Origin: Loripinus fragilis
Taxonomy: Eukaryota; Mollusca; Bivalvia; Lucinida; Lucinidae
Assembly (NCBI GenBank): GCA_964019695.1
Contig: OZ026515.1
Span: 132,516,849-132,580,848 of the forward strand
Length of the DNA stretch: 64,000 bases
Direction of reading: 5' to 3'
The notes under the pieces: generated by a model
What the model saw: the letters and a program-made list of their open reading frames with translations, nothing else
Told to the model about the DNA's origin: nothing
The model's database searches: none
Made by a program: the position numbers and the translations under genes
Part shown: in pieces, positions 48,130-59,281 of the stretch
How the letters are laid out: every line of letters begins with the position of its first letter
Numbering within the stretch: the stretch's first letter is position 1

Positions 48130-48362
48130 CCGCTATATGTGATTTCCAACAATGTGGCATTTTGACAAGTGTAGACTCAGACCAGCCTGTGCAGCTTCCT
48201 GTTAAGCTTAGAAACTCCGAACAATCTTCGGTCAGTAGCTTAACAGGCATAGAATATTCAAGCGACAAGCAAAGGCTCTGATCAGACTGCGCGTATGCGC
48301 AGGCTGATCTGAGGCTTTGCTGGTCGCATATACCGCATTGTTGGAAATCTCATGTCGCGGCT
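48130..48362. mobile_element. Hairpin MITE H1, best preserved copy
   Basis: GATTTCCAACAATGTGGC near the left and GCATTGTTGGAAATC near the right form the TIR. The centre CAAAGGCTCTGATCAGACTG/CAGGCTGATCTGAGGCTTTG forms a second hairpin. Confidence 0.78.
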
Positions 48363-49805
48363 TATAGTGCAACGCTATCCGCACAGCGACTCCAAATAGG
48401 ATGAAAGTAACTATAAATCTAATCAATTAATCGGAAACATACACACCTTTGTCTTTTCTGTGATCATAAATCATTGTAATACTGACTGTGAACAGATTAA
48501 TTAGTAAAAACCTTAGAATTAATTAGCGTTCAGATTCATAACGCTCGTTATAAAACATATATGATATCTTTTATGAATGTCCTCAAGGTACCGCTGTAAA
48601 CATGAAACCCGTGTAACATATACTCAAACAAAAAAAGTATGTCCGATATTCATGATACTGTATCTTTCGATCCAGTTAAGATGTCGCAGCAAAAAATGAA
48701 CCAAAATGTTTACCAAGCGCCCGACATACAAATATTGGTTCTTATTTGATTTTAATCTTCTTATCTGGAAGAATTATTGAACCTATAGTGAAAAAAGCTT
48801 TTCCACTATCATCCACAAGTTAATCTTCCAAATGTAACACATTTTACCAGGAACGCCCAACGATGAAAAAAACCCATCTAAAAATCCCAAATGTACTTAT
48901 TAAACGAGCGACATTGCAATTCAAAACCGTTAATTTACGAACCTGACTGAAATTACCTTCCTTTGAATTAAACAAATAATAATTTAAGAACCTCCGATTC
49001 TCCTTAACCTAACATCATTTTGACTCCGTTTTTTTTTAATTTGTTGTGCTTGTTATGACAACGATTACACAAAAGATAAAAAATAAAAACTATGGCTGAT
49101 GTCGGCCATCACATGCTCACTAAATCTGTGTTTTATATCCCACCCTTACTGAAAAAACACAAGTGAATTTCCAGTATCTATTGTTTTGATGCTGCTTAGT
49201 CTAAATTAATGTTAAAATGCTTGTGATGACAAAAAAGAAATTCAAATTTGTTCGAATCTGTTGATTATCAAAATGCTGGACCAACAATGAATTTTCTGAG
49301 TGTCTTCACGCACGCTGTTGATCGATGTTTTGTGACGTCATAGTATGTTACAGATTAATGGTTGTGGCCGTAAAAGCAATGCATACAGCTAACAAGCATA
49401 ACATATTACTAGAGAGTTAGCTCAGAGATGTTTAAATGTGCTTGACCGGTTCGGAATTATGATGGACACACAACCTTTTGATGTTAAGACTTTTGATTTT
49501 AAGGGTACTCGTGTTCTCTGAGTTGTCAGCGGCTCTACTGGTTATCAAATGAGTTTCGTTTTGGTGCATACGTTTCTAAATCGGATAACAGTTTGTAATG
49601 TAAAAATATGATTGAAATGCGTTCATACATTTAGGACTGGCAGACACAAACGTTAAGCGGACACAACTTTATTGTTTGAGTATATATATATCCAGACATT
49701 TCTAGTAAAAGTGACATGTAATGGAGACTCAAAAGGTATATGTACATAAGAAGTACTTCTATAATGCCTTGGCTCAGATGTGACAAGTCTTCACGAAGAA
49801 TAATT
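48363..49805. other. No gene recognised
   Basis: AT-rich sequence without convincing frames or repeats. Confidence 0.4.
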
Positions 49806-50223
49806 AGAGATTATCACACAGAGGTTTGGTTATCGCCCGAAGTATCAACCCGAGACCCCATTATCAGCCCGAGAGCTTTAGCTCGAGGGCTGATAATGGT
49901 CGAGGGTTGATACTGAGGGCGATAACCAAACCTCCGTGTTATAATCTGATTATCACATATTCCAATTCACTATTTTAACGCGTTTGACGTATAAAAATGT
50001 AAGTAAAACAGAGGACTGGTGTAAATTTTGCGTTACCTCGCGCCACTTGTTTACATCTGACGTCATCAAATGATCAACGTCACGTGGCGGGAACCTCTCT
50101 CCGTTCAAAATACATGACTTCCGGTTATCATCACGGCAGGCTGATAACCAGTTGGCGGGAAAGTGCTTATCGCATATGCAGAATTTGGGTTATCGCGGCA
50201 AATAGCGCTCCAAATATGCGATA
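49806..50223 (+). mobile_element. Family J repeat, tandem copy 1
   Basis: It starts AGAGATTATCACACAGAGG. A hairpin of about 113 nt (49821-49933) has arms GGTTTGGTTATCGCCCGAAG, TATCAACCCGAGACCCC and ATTATCAGCCC against their inverse. It also contains TGACGTCATCAAATGATCAA and TTATCATCACGGCAGGCTG. Confidence 0.78.
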
Positions 50224-50650
50224 ATTAGAGATTATCTCATGGCGTTTTGGTTATCGCCCGAAGTATCAACCCGAGACCCCATTATCAGCCCGAGAGCTTT
50301 AGCTTGAGGGCTGATAATGGTCGAGGGTTGATACGGAGGGCAATAAACAAAACTCCATGTTATAATCTGTTTATCACATATTCCATATTCACTATTTCGA
50401 CGCGTTTGACGTAAAAAATGTAAGTAAAACACAGGAATGGCGTAAATTTTGCGTTACGTCACGCCACTTGTTTACATCTGACGTCATCAAATGATCAACG
50501 TTACGTGCCAGGCATGATAACCTCTCTCCGTTCAAAATACATGACTTCCGGTTATCATCACGGCAGGCTGATAACCAGATGGCGGGAAAGAGCTTATCGC
50601 ATATGCAGACTTTGGGTTATCACGGCAAAAAGTGTCTTAAATATGTGATA
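50224..50650 (+). mobile_element. Family J repeat, tandem copy 2
   Basis: Head-to-tail with copy 1 and very similar; the hairpin is at about 50245-50353. It keeps ATGATCAACGTTACGTGCCA, which is partly lost in copy 1. Confidence 0.78.
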
Positions 50651-51146
50651 ATAGGATCTAACAAAGCAAGTTGGCGTGTCGGTTCAGATATGATATTGTG
50701 GAGGGAATTCAGAAGCAAGATTATCTTAAACTTTTTATCACGCAATCCGCCTTAAGGGTTAGATCTTAGCTATATTTAAGCATCGTTCAAAAGCTAAAAA
50801 AGGGGGGGGGGGTGTTTTTGAAAAAAAAACTTGTCCATGTGTCTGTAGTGACCTTAAACAGCGAGAAGCAAACGTAAAACGTCGAAACACCGTCGTAACA
50901 ACGTACACTGTAACGTTGATGAGATGTTTCGACGTTCACTGGCACCTTAAATAAAAGTTAAAGTACAGCCAAACTTTAAAATTTCAAACAGATCTCAGCG
51001 AAACGACCTTTACCTAATATCAACAGTACCTGCTTGAACCTGTACTATTGCATCATTAGAAAATGTTCGCCTGGTCAGATGAAGCGAACATGAGGTCCTT
51101 GTACCATTTCGCCTTTCTGCCATTATATAGTGGAACTAAATATATA

Positions 51147-51727
51147 CTGACGGACTTTAATTACGCAACACTAACTTCCCCTTATATCTTCCAAAAGACT
51201 GTTGAATACTTCGATAATGTCATTATGAGTTGGCTTATTCAGCAAGCACTTTATTTTTAATAGTACAACTTAACTGGACGACGTTATTTGCTCAGTATGA
51301 ATTAAGGAATTTAAACGTTTCTTAAGAAGAGATCCTAAGTTATAATAGCCCATAATTGAATGAAAGGGTACATCCAGATAAACGTCATATACGCAAATAA
51401 GCTGTATCGCATTCCTGCCAATCAATATGAGAGTCATTCCTCGAAGACTAACAAAGTCCATGATACAAATTTGATGCTTCTAGTGTTTCTTGATTTAAAG
51501 AAATAGGGGATCTTTCATTCATAACATTTGGTCACATGAAACTGTTGACCCTTATCTCAAAAAGTTTACATTTTAATACATTAAGTTCATCTCAGTTGGG
51601 CAAGTTTTCCATGTTCTACTGACAAATGAATGCTCTTTAATATACAATCAAAATTATTATTCTGCCTTCTTTTTCGAGACATAAATTAAAGCTGTTATCC
51701 AAGTGTTGCGTTTTTAAAAGTCGTCAG
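51147..51727. mobile_element. MITE related to 14103-14968
   Basis: The ends CTGACGGACTTTAATTACGC and GCGTTTTTAAAAGTCGTCAG are inverted and flanked by TA. The plus-strand frames inside it match nothing known. Confidence 0.65.
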
Positions 51728-51780
51728 TATATCTTACTGTCCAGCGACGAACATCTGAGATGAAGTCAAAATGTAAATGC

Positions 51781-52017
51781 GCCACGACATGAGATCTCCA
51801 ACAGTGTGCTATGTGTGACACGCAAAGGCTCAGATCAGCCTGCGCATACGCGCAGTCTGATCAGAGCCTTTGCTTGTTGCTTGAATATTCTATGAGTGTT
51901 AAGCTACTGACTGAACATAATTTGGGGCTTCTAAGCTTAAAGGGAGGCTGCACAGGTTCGTCTGAGTATATACTTGTCAAAATGCCACATTGTTTAAAAT
52001 CACATGTCGCGGCTCAT
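51781..52017. mobile_element. Hairpin MITE H1 copy, inverse orientation
   Basis: Starts GCCACGACATGAGATCTCC and ends CACATGTCGCGGCTCA. The centre is CAAAGGCTCAGATCAGCCTG with its inverse. Confidence 0.75.
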
Positions 52018-52939
52018 TAATAATGCACATTCTCAAGGGGTGCAACGTTTTGTGTTTCAGTGGTAAACTTTTATTTCGACTTTTTCACATAAAATTGTTC
52101 GAAAGGGCGTTCACCGTATATCAACGTACACAGGATATAGCAATTAGTGAAGCGAGAAATTGTTGCTATAAGTAAATGTTCTAGCTTTGAAATTTTGGTT
52201 CAACTGATATATCCAGCACATCGAAGTAATGTTGGAGAATATCTGTGATCACAATGCATAGCCTGGCTATACTTGACCTGTCTAATCACAGATATTTTCG
52301 ACTTTCCGTCTCAAAAATATGGCCATTATTTGGTTTGATATGTCTCATGCCTGGTCCTGATTATGTATCATGAGAAGCAAAAAGAAAAAAATATTATTGG
52401 TTTCTAAAATATTCAGGGAAAACTGCCGTCTATAGTAGTTGACGATCCAGTGTACGAATTATAGCTATACTATTGTACAACATATAGCCAAGGGAACACG
52501 TCTAGTTCTGCTGGAATTTTTGGCACGAGACACTTATAACAATATAACGGTCTTTACTATTTGTAAGCTAGGCTCAATCCAGATTAAAGTGTTACACTTT
52601 GTAATTTTTCGAAGCTGTCTGAGCCATTAAACATGTCAAAACAATCGTTGGTCTCACAGATCTTAGAGTCTTGGTGATTTCAAGCGCGTAAGACTGACAT
52701 GCTTTACGTTGAATTTGATCCTCAGTGGATTTGTGTCCGATGCTGATATTGGATTGGGCCCACTGTGTCTCATCAAGGGAGTTTCTGTAGTTCTGACTTA
52801 ATATGAACTACCAAACTCCCCAGCAGTGGCGTCCCATAGCGGTCATTATTCCATCAGAGGGAAGGATGACCGATAGGGCTTTGTTTCATCACAGTAAGTC
52901 AAATAGACAAAATTGCTTTCCTTGTGATGAGACAGGCGG
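52018..52939. other. No gene recognised
   Basis: The only notable item is a 5'-truncation boundary of the Penelope-like copy near 52940. Confidence 0.4.
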
Positions 52940-55640
52940 AGACAAAATCTCAACAAAAGAACTTTCTAAATTGTAAACCTCATGTCTTACAGCTGTTAAA
53001 AAACATGTAATCAAGTACTGTGAAAAGGTATATGAGAGATCCGGTAAAAATCTTTTTGGGTCTATTTAAAATTCAGGTGAAATTTTAGATAAACTTAAAG
53101 CTTAGACCAAGAGCAAGACCGATGGGTTTCATGCAGAAGACGCTGGAACGCTAGTACTAATAGTTAGAAAATTTCCTACCTTTAGAAGAAAATAAATCCG
53201 CATGTTACTGGTTAATGACACATACACATGTATCTATTCCGTTTACCTACGATTATGTTATGCATCAATCAACTGTAGCAATTGTGTCACGACACCTAAT
53301 GTCCAGTTGGTTACAGTGTGTAAAAGGCTGTCCTTAAAGATTATAATTGACACCTGGTACGCAAGGTAAATCCTAGTGACTGGCTAGTTAGAAGTGCTCA
53401 GACAAACCACGCCTCCTATAGCCCATCAAATCAAAATCAAATAAACTTTATCTCACCCAAGCGTGATGATGGATGTCAGAATAACATCTAACGGGGATTC
53501 CAGAACCGTGTGGACCCCTGCCAGAAGGCAGTAATGATACATCCAGCTGGAGGGGTCTACACTGTTCTGTACAAAAGTGATTCCATGGTTTTTATAGAAT
53601 TAGTACTTTCGGCCCCAATTCAAGGAATGCCAAAATTGATAGTTCGCCTTCAGGTTTCTGTTGCTGAACATGTACATGTTTTTTATTTTAATATTCTGTC
53701 TTTTCTGCTCCCAACTTACAGTTTTGTTTATTCATTTTTCAGCTAGATGTAAAATCTTGTTCTGAGTTGATACCCCATGGAAGAGTTTATGCCGAAGTAT
53801 ATCAACCTGATACACTGGACATAACCTTAACATGGGGAACAGTTATATACAATACTTTGCCTCTTACTCTGTGCAATCTCATACTTCTTGCTTTATCTCT
53901 TAACTGACTACCGCCCTGTATATTCTTTGTATATTTCCTCATATGTCATGTTATGACCTGAGTGAAAAATAAAGCGATTTGTATTGTATTGTATTGTTGC
54001 TAGAGATTTCAATGCGACCAGTTTGTCTACTTATGATTTTTATACTCTTTTGACTACTTTTCCTCATAATTTAATTAAAGATAAACTTATTGATCTTATT
54101 GAAAGAACCTTCAATAGAGAAGACTCTCCTTACCTTGCATGTAACGACAGAAACGCATTTTTACTTCAGAAAAACCTAAAAAATATCATGCATGGTCTTG
54201 TCAAAATGTATGTGATGCGCTGACCTTTTTGTTGGAAAACGTTTTTTATTCGATTTGGCACCAAGTTGTATAGACAAGTAGTTGGGATTCCTATGGGCAC
54301 TAATTGTGCTCCCAGGATTGCCGATTTATTCCTGTTTTGTTATTAGAGGGACTTTATGATGTCTCCTTCTGATGATAAGCAGGCTGATATTTTTATGCTT
54401 TTAACACTGCATCCAGATATTTGGACGATATTTTAAACATAAATAATGTTTGTTTTGACAATATGACAGGTCAATGAACCCTTCAGAGCTCCAACTTAAT
54501 AAAGCTAATACCTCTGATACCAAAACCGCATTTTTAGACTTACATGTGTCAATTTCTCATGATATTGCTTTTACCAAAATTTATGATAAACGTGACGACT
54601 TTAATTTGAAATTGTCAATTTCCCATCTTAAGATGGTGATGTTCCTCGCTCTACATCCGATGGAGTCTATATCTCTCAACTCATTCGTTTTGCTAGAGCA
54701 TCTAGCCATGTTGCTGACTTCAACACTCGCAATAAATTGGTAACTCAGAAACTTAAACTTCTTAAACAAGGCTCTATTGATATCATAAACTTCGCAAAAC
54801 ATGTTCTAAAGTTCATAGACGATACTATGATTTGATATCTAAATTCCAAATTGGACTTAAAAATCTCTCTAGCGCCAAAGACTTTAGGAAGCAGAATTCT
54901 ATGGTGACTTGGTGTATAAATTGAAGAAGATTGTTGGCTCTAATATTTTTTTCAGTGCAGTTCATTAAAGTACTTTCCCGTTATAGAAATATTGACTATA
55001 ACATTGATGCAACAGACTGCATGCTTGGTGGTCAACCCAATCGTGGCTGGCGACTTTTCTTTCCTCTTAAATTGCACCCCCTGGGTCAGACTTGAGACAC
55101 TATGATGGTTCCGACTTAAAGATTTATCTATTGATGATAGGGTAGGGGCTTGATGCTTTGGCTGTTGTCAGGCCCACCGATATTTACCTAGTGGATATCT
55201 TCGCTCCGGTATTCAGTTTTATTTACTGTTGTGTTCTTATCTTTCCTTTATCTCATTTTTATATCTTGATTTATATGTTCTAGGAGATGATGTATTGATA
55301 AGTGCAAACCAAACTTCTATGTATCTTGATCCACATCTGAACTAAGGGTGAGGTTGGCGCACCGTAAAACTTGTTTAAGTCCTCCAGTAAAATATTTTTA
55401 CTGACTGTTCCAAGGCGGTGCTTCTTTTGTGGAACATTTATGTTATTTCTGTCTTGTTTTTGCTATCGTGTGCGTCTGTTTATTGATGCCTTGTGGTAAC
55501 CTGCTGGGAAAGAGCTGACCTCTTGGCTCTCGTTTATGAAGTCTAATTGTGAAGTTGCCACTTCCCCATTGGTATCCTGGGTCAGGTGTGGTGCTTGATT
55601 ATATCGATTCCTGATCTTTGCCTCTTTCTTACTTTTAGAG
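52940..55640 (+). mobile_element. Penelope-like element, degenerate copy split by a LINE tail
   Basis: Segment 52945-53102 matches the fingers region (ELSKL, KKHVIKYCEKVYERSGKNLF, NSGEIL). The match resumes at 53999 with CTAGAGATTTCAATGCGACC and runs through motif A (TYDFYTLLTTFPH), motif B (GIPMGTNC) and the thumb, into the family 3' tail ending near 55635. The interval 53103-53998 is a nested insertion. The open frames are broken many times. This copy retains the motif A Asp and the base deleted in the 24421-26978 copy. Confidence 0.75.
53103..53998 (+). mobile_element. LINE 3'-end insertion with (TTGTA)n tail
   Basis: It is nested exactly inside the Penelope-like reverse transcriptase. 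It ends with AATAAA (53968-53973) followed by TTGTATTGTATTGTATTG, a pentamer tail as in some non-LTR elements. A 3-bp GCT (53100-53102 and 53999-54001) is the only candidate target duplication. No reverse transcriptase motif is recognisable in this short 5'-truncated piece. Confidence 0.55.
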
Positions 55641-55649
55641 AGGGGAAAC

Positions 55650-56905
55650 TATTGAGAGAACTTTAGCTCCCCCATTATTGATCGGATCTTCTTCAATATT
55701 GCAGGTAACGAGTACAATCATATTATCTTAGAGGGGTTCGAATTCAAGCAAGATCCAACTAGGGACTGCGGAAATAGCTGCCCTTGAGCGTCTGGAAAAG
55801 TCCCAACAGACTTATAATGGGAGAAATGTTGTGGGAATTTTTGGATGGATCTTCATCATTATTGCAGGTAACAAGTACAACCATCCCATCACCAACTACT
55901 GAGTTAGCTGCCTTTGAGCGTCTGAAAAATCAATGTACAATATTGTGATCACTGCTGATTGGACCGTCTTCATATTTGCAGGTAAGAAGGAAAACTATAA
56001 AACCTTGGATTGGTTTGAAATTCGGCAAGATCGGACCATGGGCGGTTGGGTTAGCTTCCCTTGAATGTCTGGAAAAAAATCCCAAAGATTTATAATTGGA
56101 GAAATGTTGTGAGCACTCTAGTGCCTTCAATTTTGGATGGATCTACATCATTCTTGCAGGTAATAAGGACAATCATAAAAGCTTGGATGATTGTGAATTT
56201 CTGCTAGATTCTATCACCAACTACCGATTTAGCTGTCCTTAAGCGTCTGAAAATCAATGTATAATGTTGTGAGCACTTCCGCGCCTTCGTTTTTGTTTAA
56301 CGCATCTTCATTCTTGCAGGTAAGAAAGACTGCTATCAAATGTTGGATGGGTTTGCATTTCGACAAGATCAGACCATGATCTGTGGAGTTAGTTGCCCTG
56401 AACGTCTGGAAAAATACCCATAGATTTATTATGGGTGAAATGTTGTGGCCACTCTATCGCTTTCATTTTTGAGTGGATCTTCTCCATTCTAGCGGGTTAG
56501 AAGGACAACAATAAAAGCTTGGATGGCTTTGAGTTTCGGCCAGGTCCCATTATCGTTTACGGAGTTAGCTGCCCTTAAGCGTTTACAAAAAAATGATGTG
56601 TAATGTTGTGACTACTCTAGCGCTTTCATTTTTGTTTGGATCTTCAACATTCTTGCTTATAATGAGGACAACCATAACAGCTTGAATTAATTTGAATTTC
56701 GGCAAAGTCCGACCCAGGACTGCAGTATTATCTGTCCCTGATCATCTGGAAATATCGCCATAGACTTACAATGGGATAAATGTTGTGACCACGCAAGCGT
56801 TTTAATTTTAGAATGGATCTTTCTCATTCATGTAGATAACAAGGACAACCATTAAAACTGTAATGAGATAAAATTTTGGCCCCATCCCACCACTGACTAA
56901 GTAAG
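55650..56905 (+). repeat. Tandem array, ~170-bp unit, about 7-8 copies
   Basis: Each unit has GGATCTTC-type, TTGCAGGTAA-type, AGCTTGGATGGGTTTGAATT-type and GTTAGCTGCCCTTGAGCGTC-type blocks, near 55680, 55850, 55975, 56145, 56310, 56480, 56640 and 56815. The array continues at 58232 after the mariner-like insertion. Confidence 0.75.
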
Positions 56906-56907
56906 TA

Positions 56908-58230
56908 CGAGGGCTGTTCAAATATGAATGCAAGTAGCTTCATAACTTTCTTTACATATATGCTACGACAAAAAGTCATACCTTTCTGGAAAGAACTATT
57001 TGTCGCCCTTAAAATGACACAAAACATAAAGAAACACTCACTGTATTTCTCTAGTTACAGACGTTTATATAAATGACATTCCTGTATACTGAAGTTTTTC
57101 TGAAGCAAGTTGCAATGCACGTTTTGGTACATGTGCGGATACAGTGTCATATCTTTGTAAGTATGCGACAAAATGCTACCAAATTTTAGATGCAAATTTA
57201 AAGTACATTGACAAAGTTGCTTGCAGGAAAAAGTTTATATAATCCTGTTTTAATCTCGAGTAAACAGGCACGTTTGTGACGTCATTAATTTTATGATAAA
57301 CGCCATTTTGAGTTATCTACTGGTGATGCAATAATGAACAACGCTGTGTCTTTTTCTTTGCATTTTGCTATAAACATGCTTATTATGTCATAAGGAAGTT
57401 TTCAAAACGCTCGGTCCCCCATTTACAGAGTTATTACACTTTATATCATTTTTCAAGCATTTTTCTGCTTCTTAATGACGTGTTTACATATATTAAATTA
57501 TGTACAATCTGTCTAGTCCTGAAGACCAGGTGAGTAATTTTATTGTAAATAATGCCTATTTCGGTAAAACTTAAAGTTAACGTTCAAATTTAGATTAAAA
57601 CCGCAATGTTATGGCAACAAAATTAAGTATAAGTTCTATAACTCCCTCACTTAAGGCAGTTTTAACTTAATAAAAATGCTTTTCAGCGTTTAAAAATTAC
57701 CCAGTATCCTTCACTGTTTTGTAGCAACAACTCAGTAAGAGCGATCAACATAATATCTTTGAGTTAAAACTAGTTTAAAAGTTGCTTCGTGCATTTTGTT
57801 AGAGAAAAGTTTGTCAGAAAAATGAAAGGTGGTGTTTGTTTACCATTTATTTGCAGACGTAAGGAGTCTTTTGTGAAAACGATTCGATATAATTTAGCAA
57901 AAACATGTCTGATTTTCGCAATTTTCACAGATTCAGTATATAAGTATATGGGGATACTTACGTAAAAAATTCAAGAAATTTCACCGATTTATGGAAGAAT
58001 TACACGCTCGTCTATACCACTGGTATGTTCGAAGCATTGAGTTTGTTAGTATACTAAAGTGACCCTCATTCAAAGGGCTATAACTCGATAAGTATACTGT
58101 ATTTTTCTTCAGGTCAGGTACCAGTTTAAAGGTGACATATAATCCTTTATAGAAACGTATACCATTTTGTCGTAGCATATATGTGACGAAAGTTATGAAG
58201 CTACTTGCATTCATATTTGAACAGCCCTCG
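56908..58230. mobile_element. Mariner-like non-autonomous TIR element, copy 2 (1.3 kb)
   Basis: The TIRs are well over 60 bp: CGAGGGCTGTTCAAATATGA onward matches the inverse of CTACTTGCATTCATATTTGA...CCCTCG. TA flanks both sides (56906-56907, 58231-58232). It splits a ~170-bp tandem array. No transposase frame is recognised. Confidence 0.8.
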
Positions 58231-58231
58231 T

Positions 58232-58817
58232 AGCTGCCTTTAAGCGTCTGAAAATCGATGCTCAAAATTGTGACCACTCAAGTGCTTTCATTTTTGATTG
58301 GATCTTCTTTATTCTTGCATGTATTGAGAACAACCATTAAAACTTCAGATGGATTTGAACTTCGCCCAATTTTGTCCAGCTCTCACTTGCGACTGTGGAT
58401 TTAGCTGCCCTTGTTGGTCTGGAATAAACACAATATACCTACTATAGGAGAAGTGTTGTGACCATTCTAGCACCTTCATTTTTGTGTCTATATATTCATT
58501 ATTGTAGGTAAAAAGGACATGTATACAAGTTTGGATTAGTTTGAATTTCGATCTGATCCCACCACTGACTGTGTAGTTGGCTGCCCTTGAGGGTTTGAAA
58601 ATCAGTTTCCTCAAACTTTCTCGGCCATTTTTATTCAGATTTTTAAAATACTTTCGGATAAGCAGAACTGGCATAATATCTTGAGTGTTTGAATTTTGGC
58701 ATGATCACGGTTTCAAGTTTAGAGTTACCCGTCTTTGAGCATTTCAAAATATGGTGTCTCCAAACATTATACTGCCTCTCACAGGTGAGCCATTGTTGCC
58801 CATTGGGCTACTTGTTT
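58232..58817 (+). repeat. ~170-bp tandem array, continuation
   Basis: Three further units (near 58290, 58490 and 58640) end CAGGTGAGCCATTGTTGCCC, beside the LINE start. Confidence 0.7.
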
Positions 58818-58819
58818 AT

Positions 58820-59266
58820 GTACGCAGAACTGAAGATTTAATAAAACCAGCGAAAGTAAATACATACATTGTGTGGGATTCCGTCAATACAGGGACTACT
58901 TCTCACACCAGTACACAATCCAGAAAAAAAAAAATTCCTACGCAAGTTGTTGCAGTTGACCAATCACACGGACTGGCGGGGAAATCACCTTTGGAAAATC
59001 GCTCAACCGCGGAGCGGTCCCATGAGGAAGATCAAGCGGTAACATACCGACCTTGGAGCAATAGACCAGTCAATGAATCTGACACGCGTAGTACTACGAC
59101 CCATAATAGCAGGACAAATACTACGAACGCTGCGTGTGGTGTGTCGCACGGTAGTAGCGAAGGCGGTAATGGGCATCAGAGTCGTTCTTCTCATCCGGAC
59201 ACAATGGATACTGGTCGGAACCCTGACCAGAGCACTGGGCCACCAGGAAGCGTACAAACTACCTAG
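58820..59266 (+). pseudogene. LINE ORF1-like tail, in frame with ORF2 across a UAG
   Basis: The frame is open from 58751 to a TAG at 59264-59266, but its first ~20 codons lie in flanking repeat. The rest is polar and rich in Ser, Thr, Asn, Gly and His, with no zinc knuckle visible. It is in the same frame as ORF2, which resumes after TAG with GGGEKPNTSLRIGL. It is either a truncated ORF1 C terminus, a readthrough arrangement, or a single polyprotein with one stop. Confidence 0.4.
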
Positions 59267-59281
59267 GGGGGCGGGGAGAAG

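Noticed and set aside
57981..58277. 98-codon minus-strand frame as a transposase
   Set aside because: It spans the TIR of the mariner-like copy and its flank, and has no DDE or helix-turn-helix pattern.
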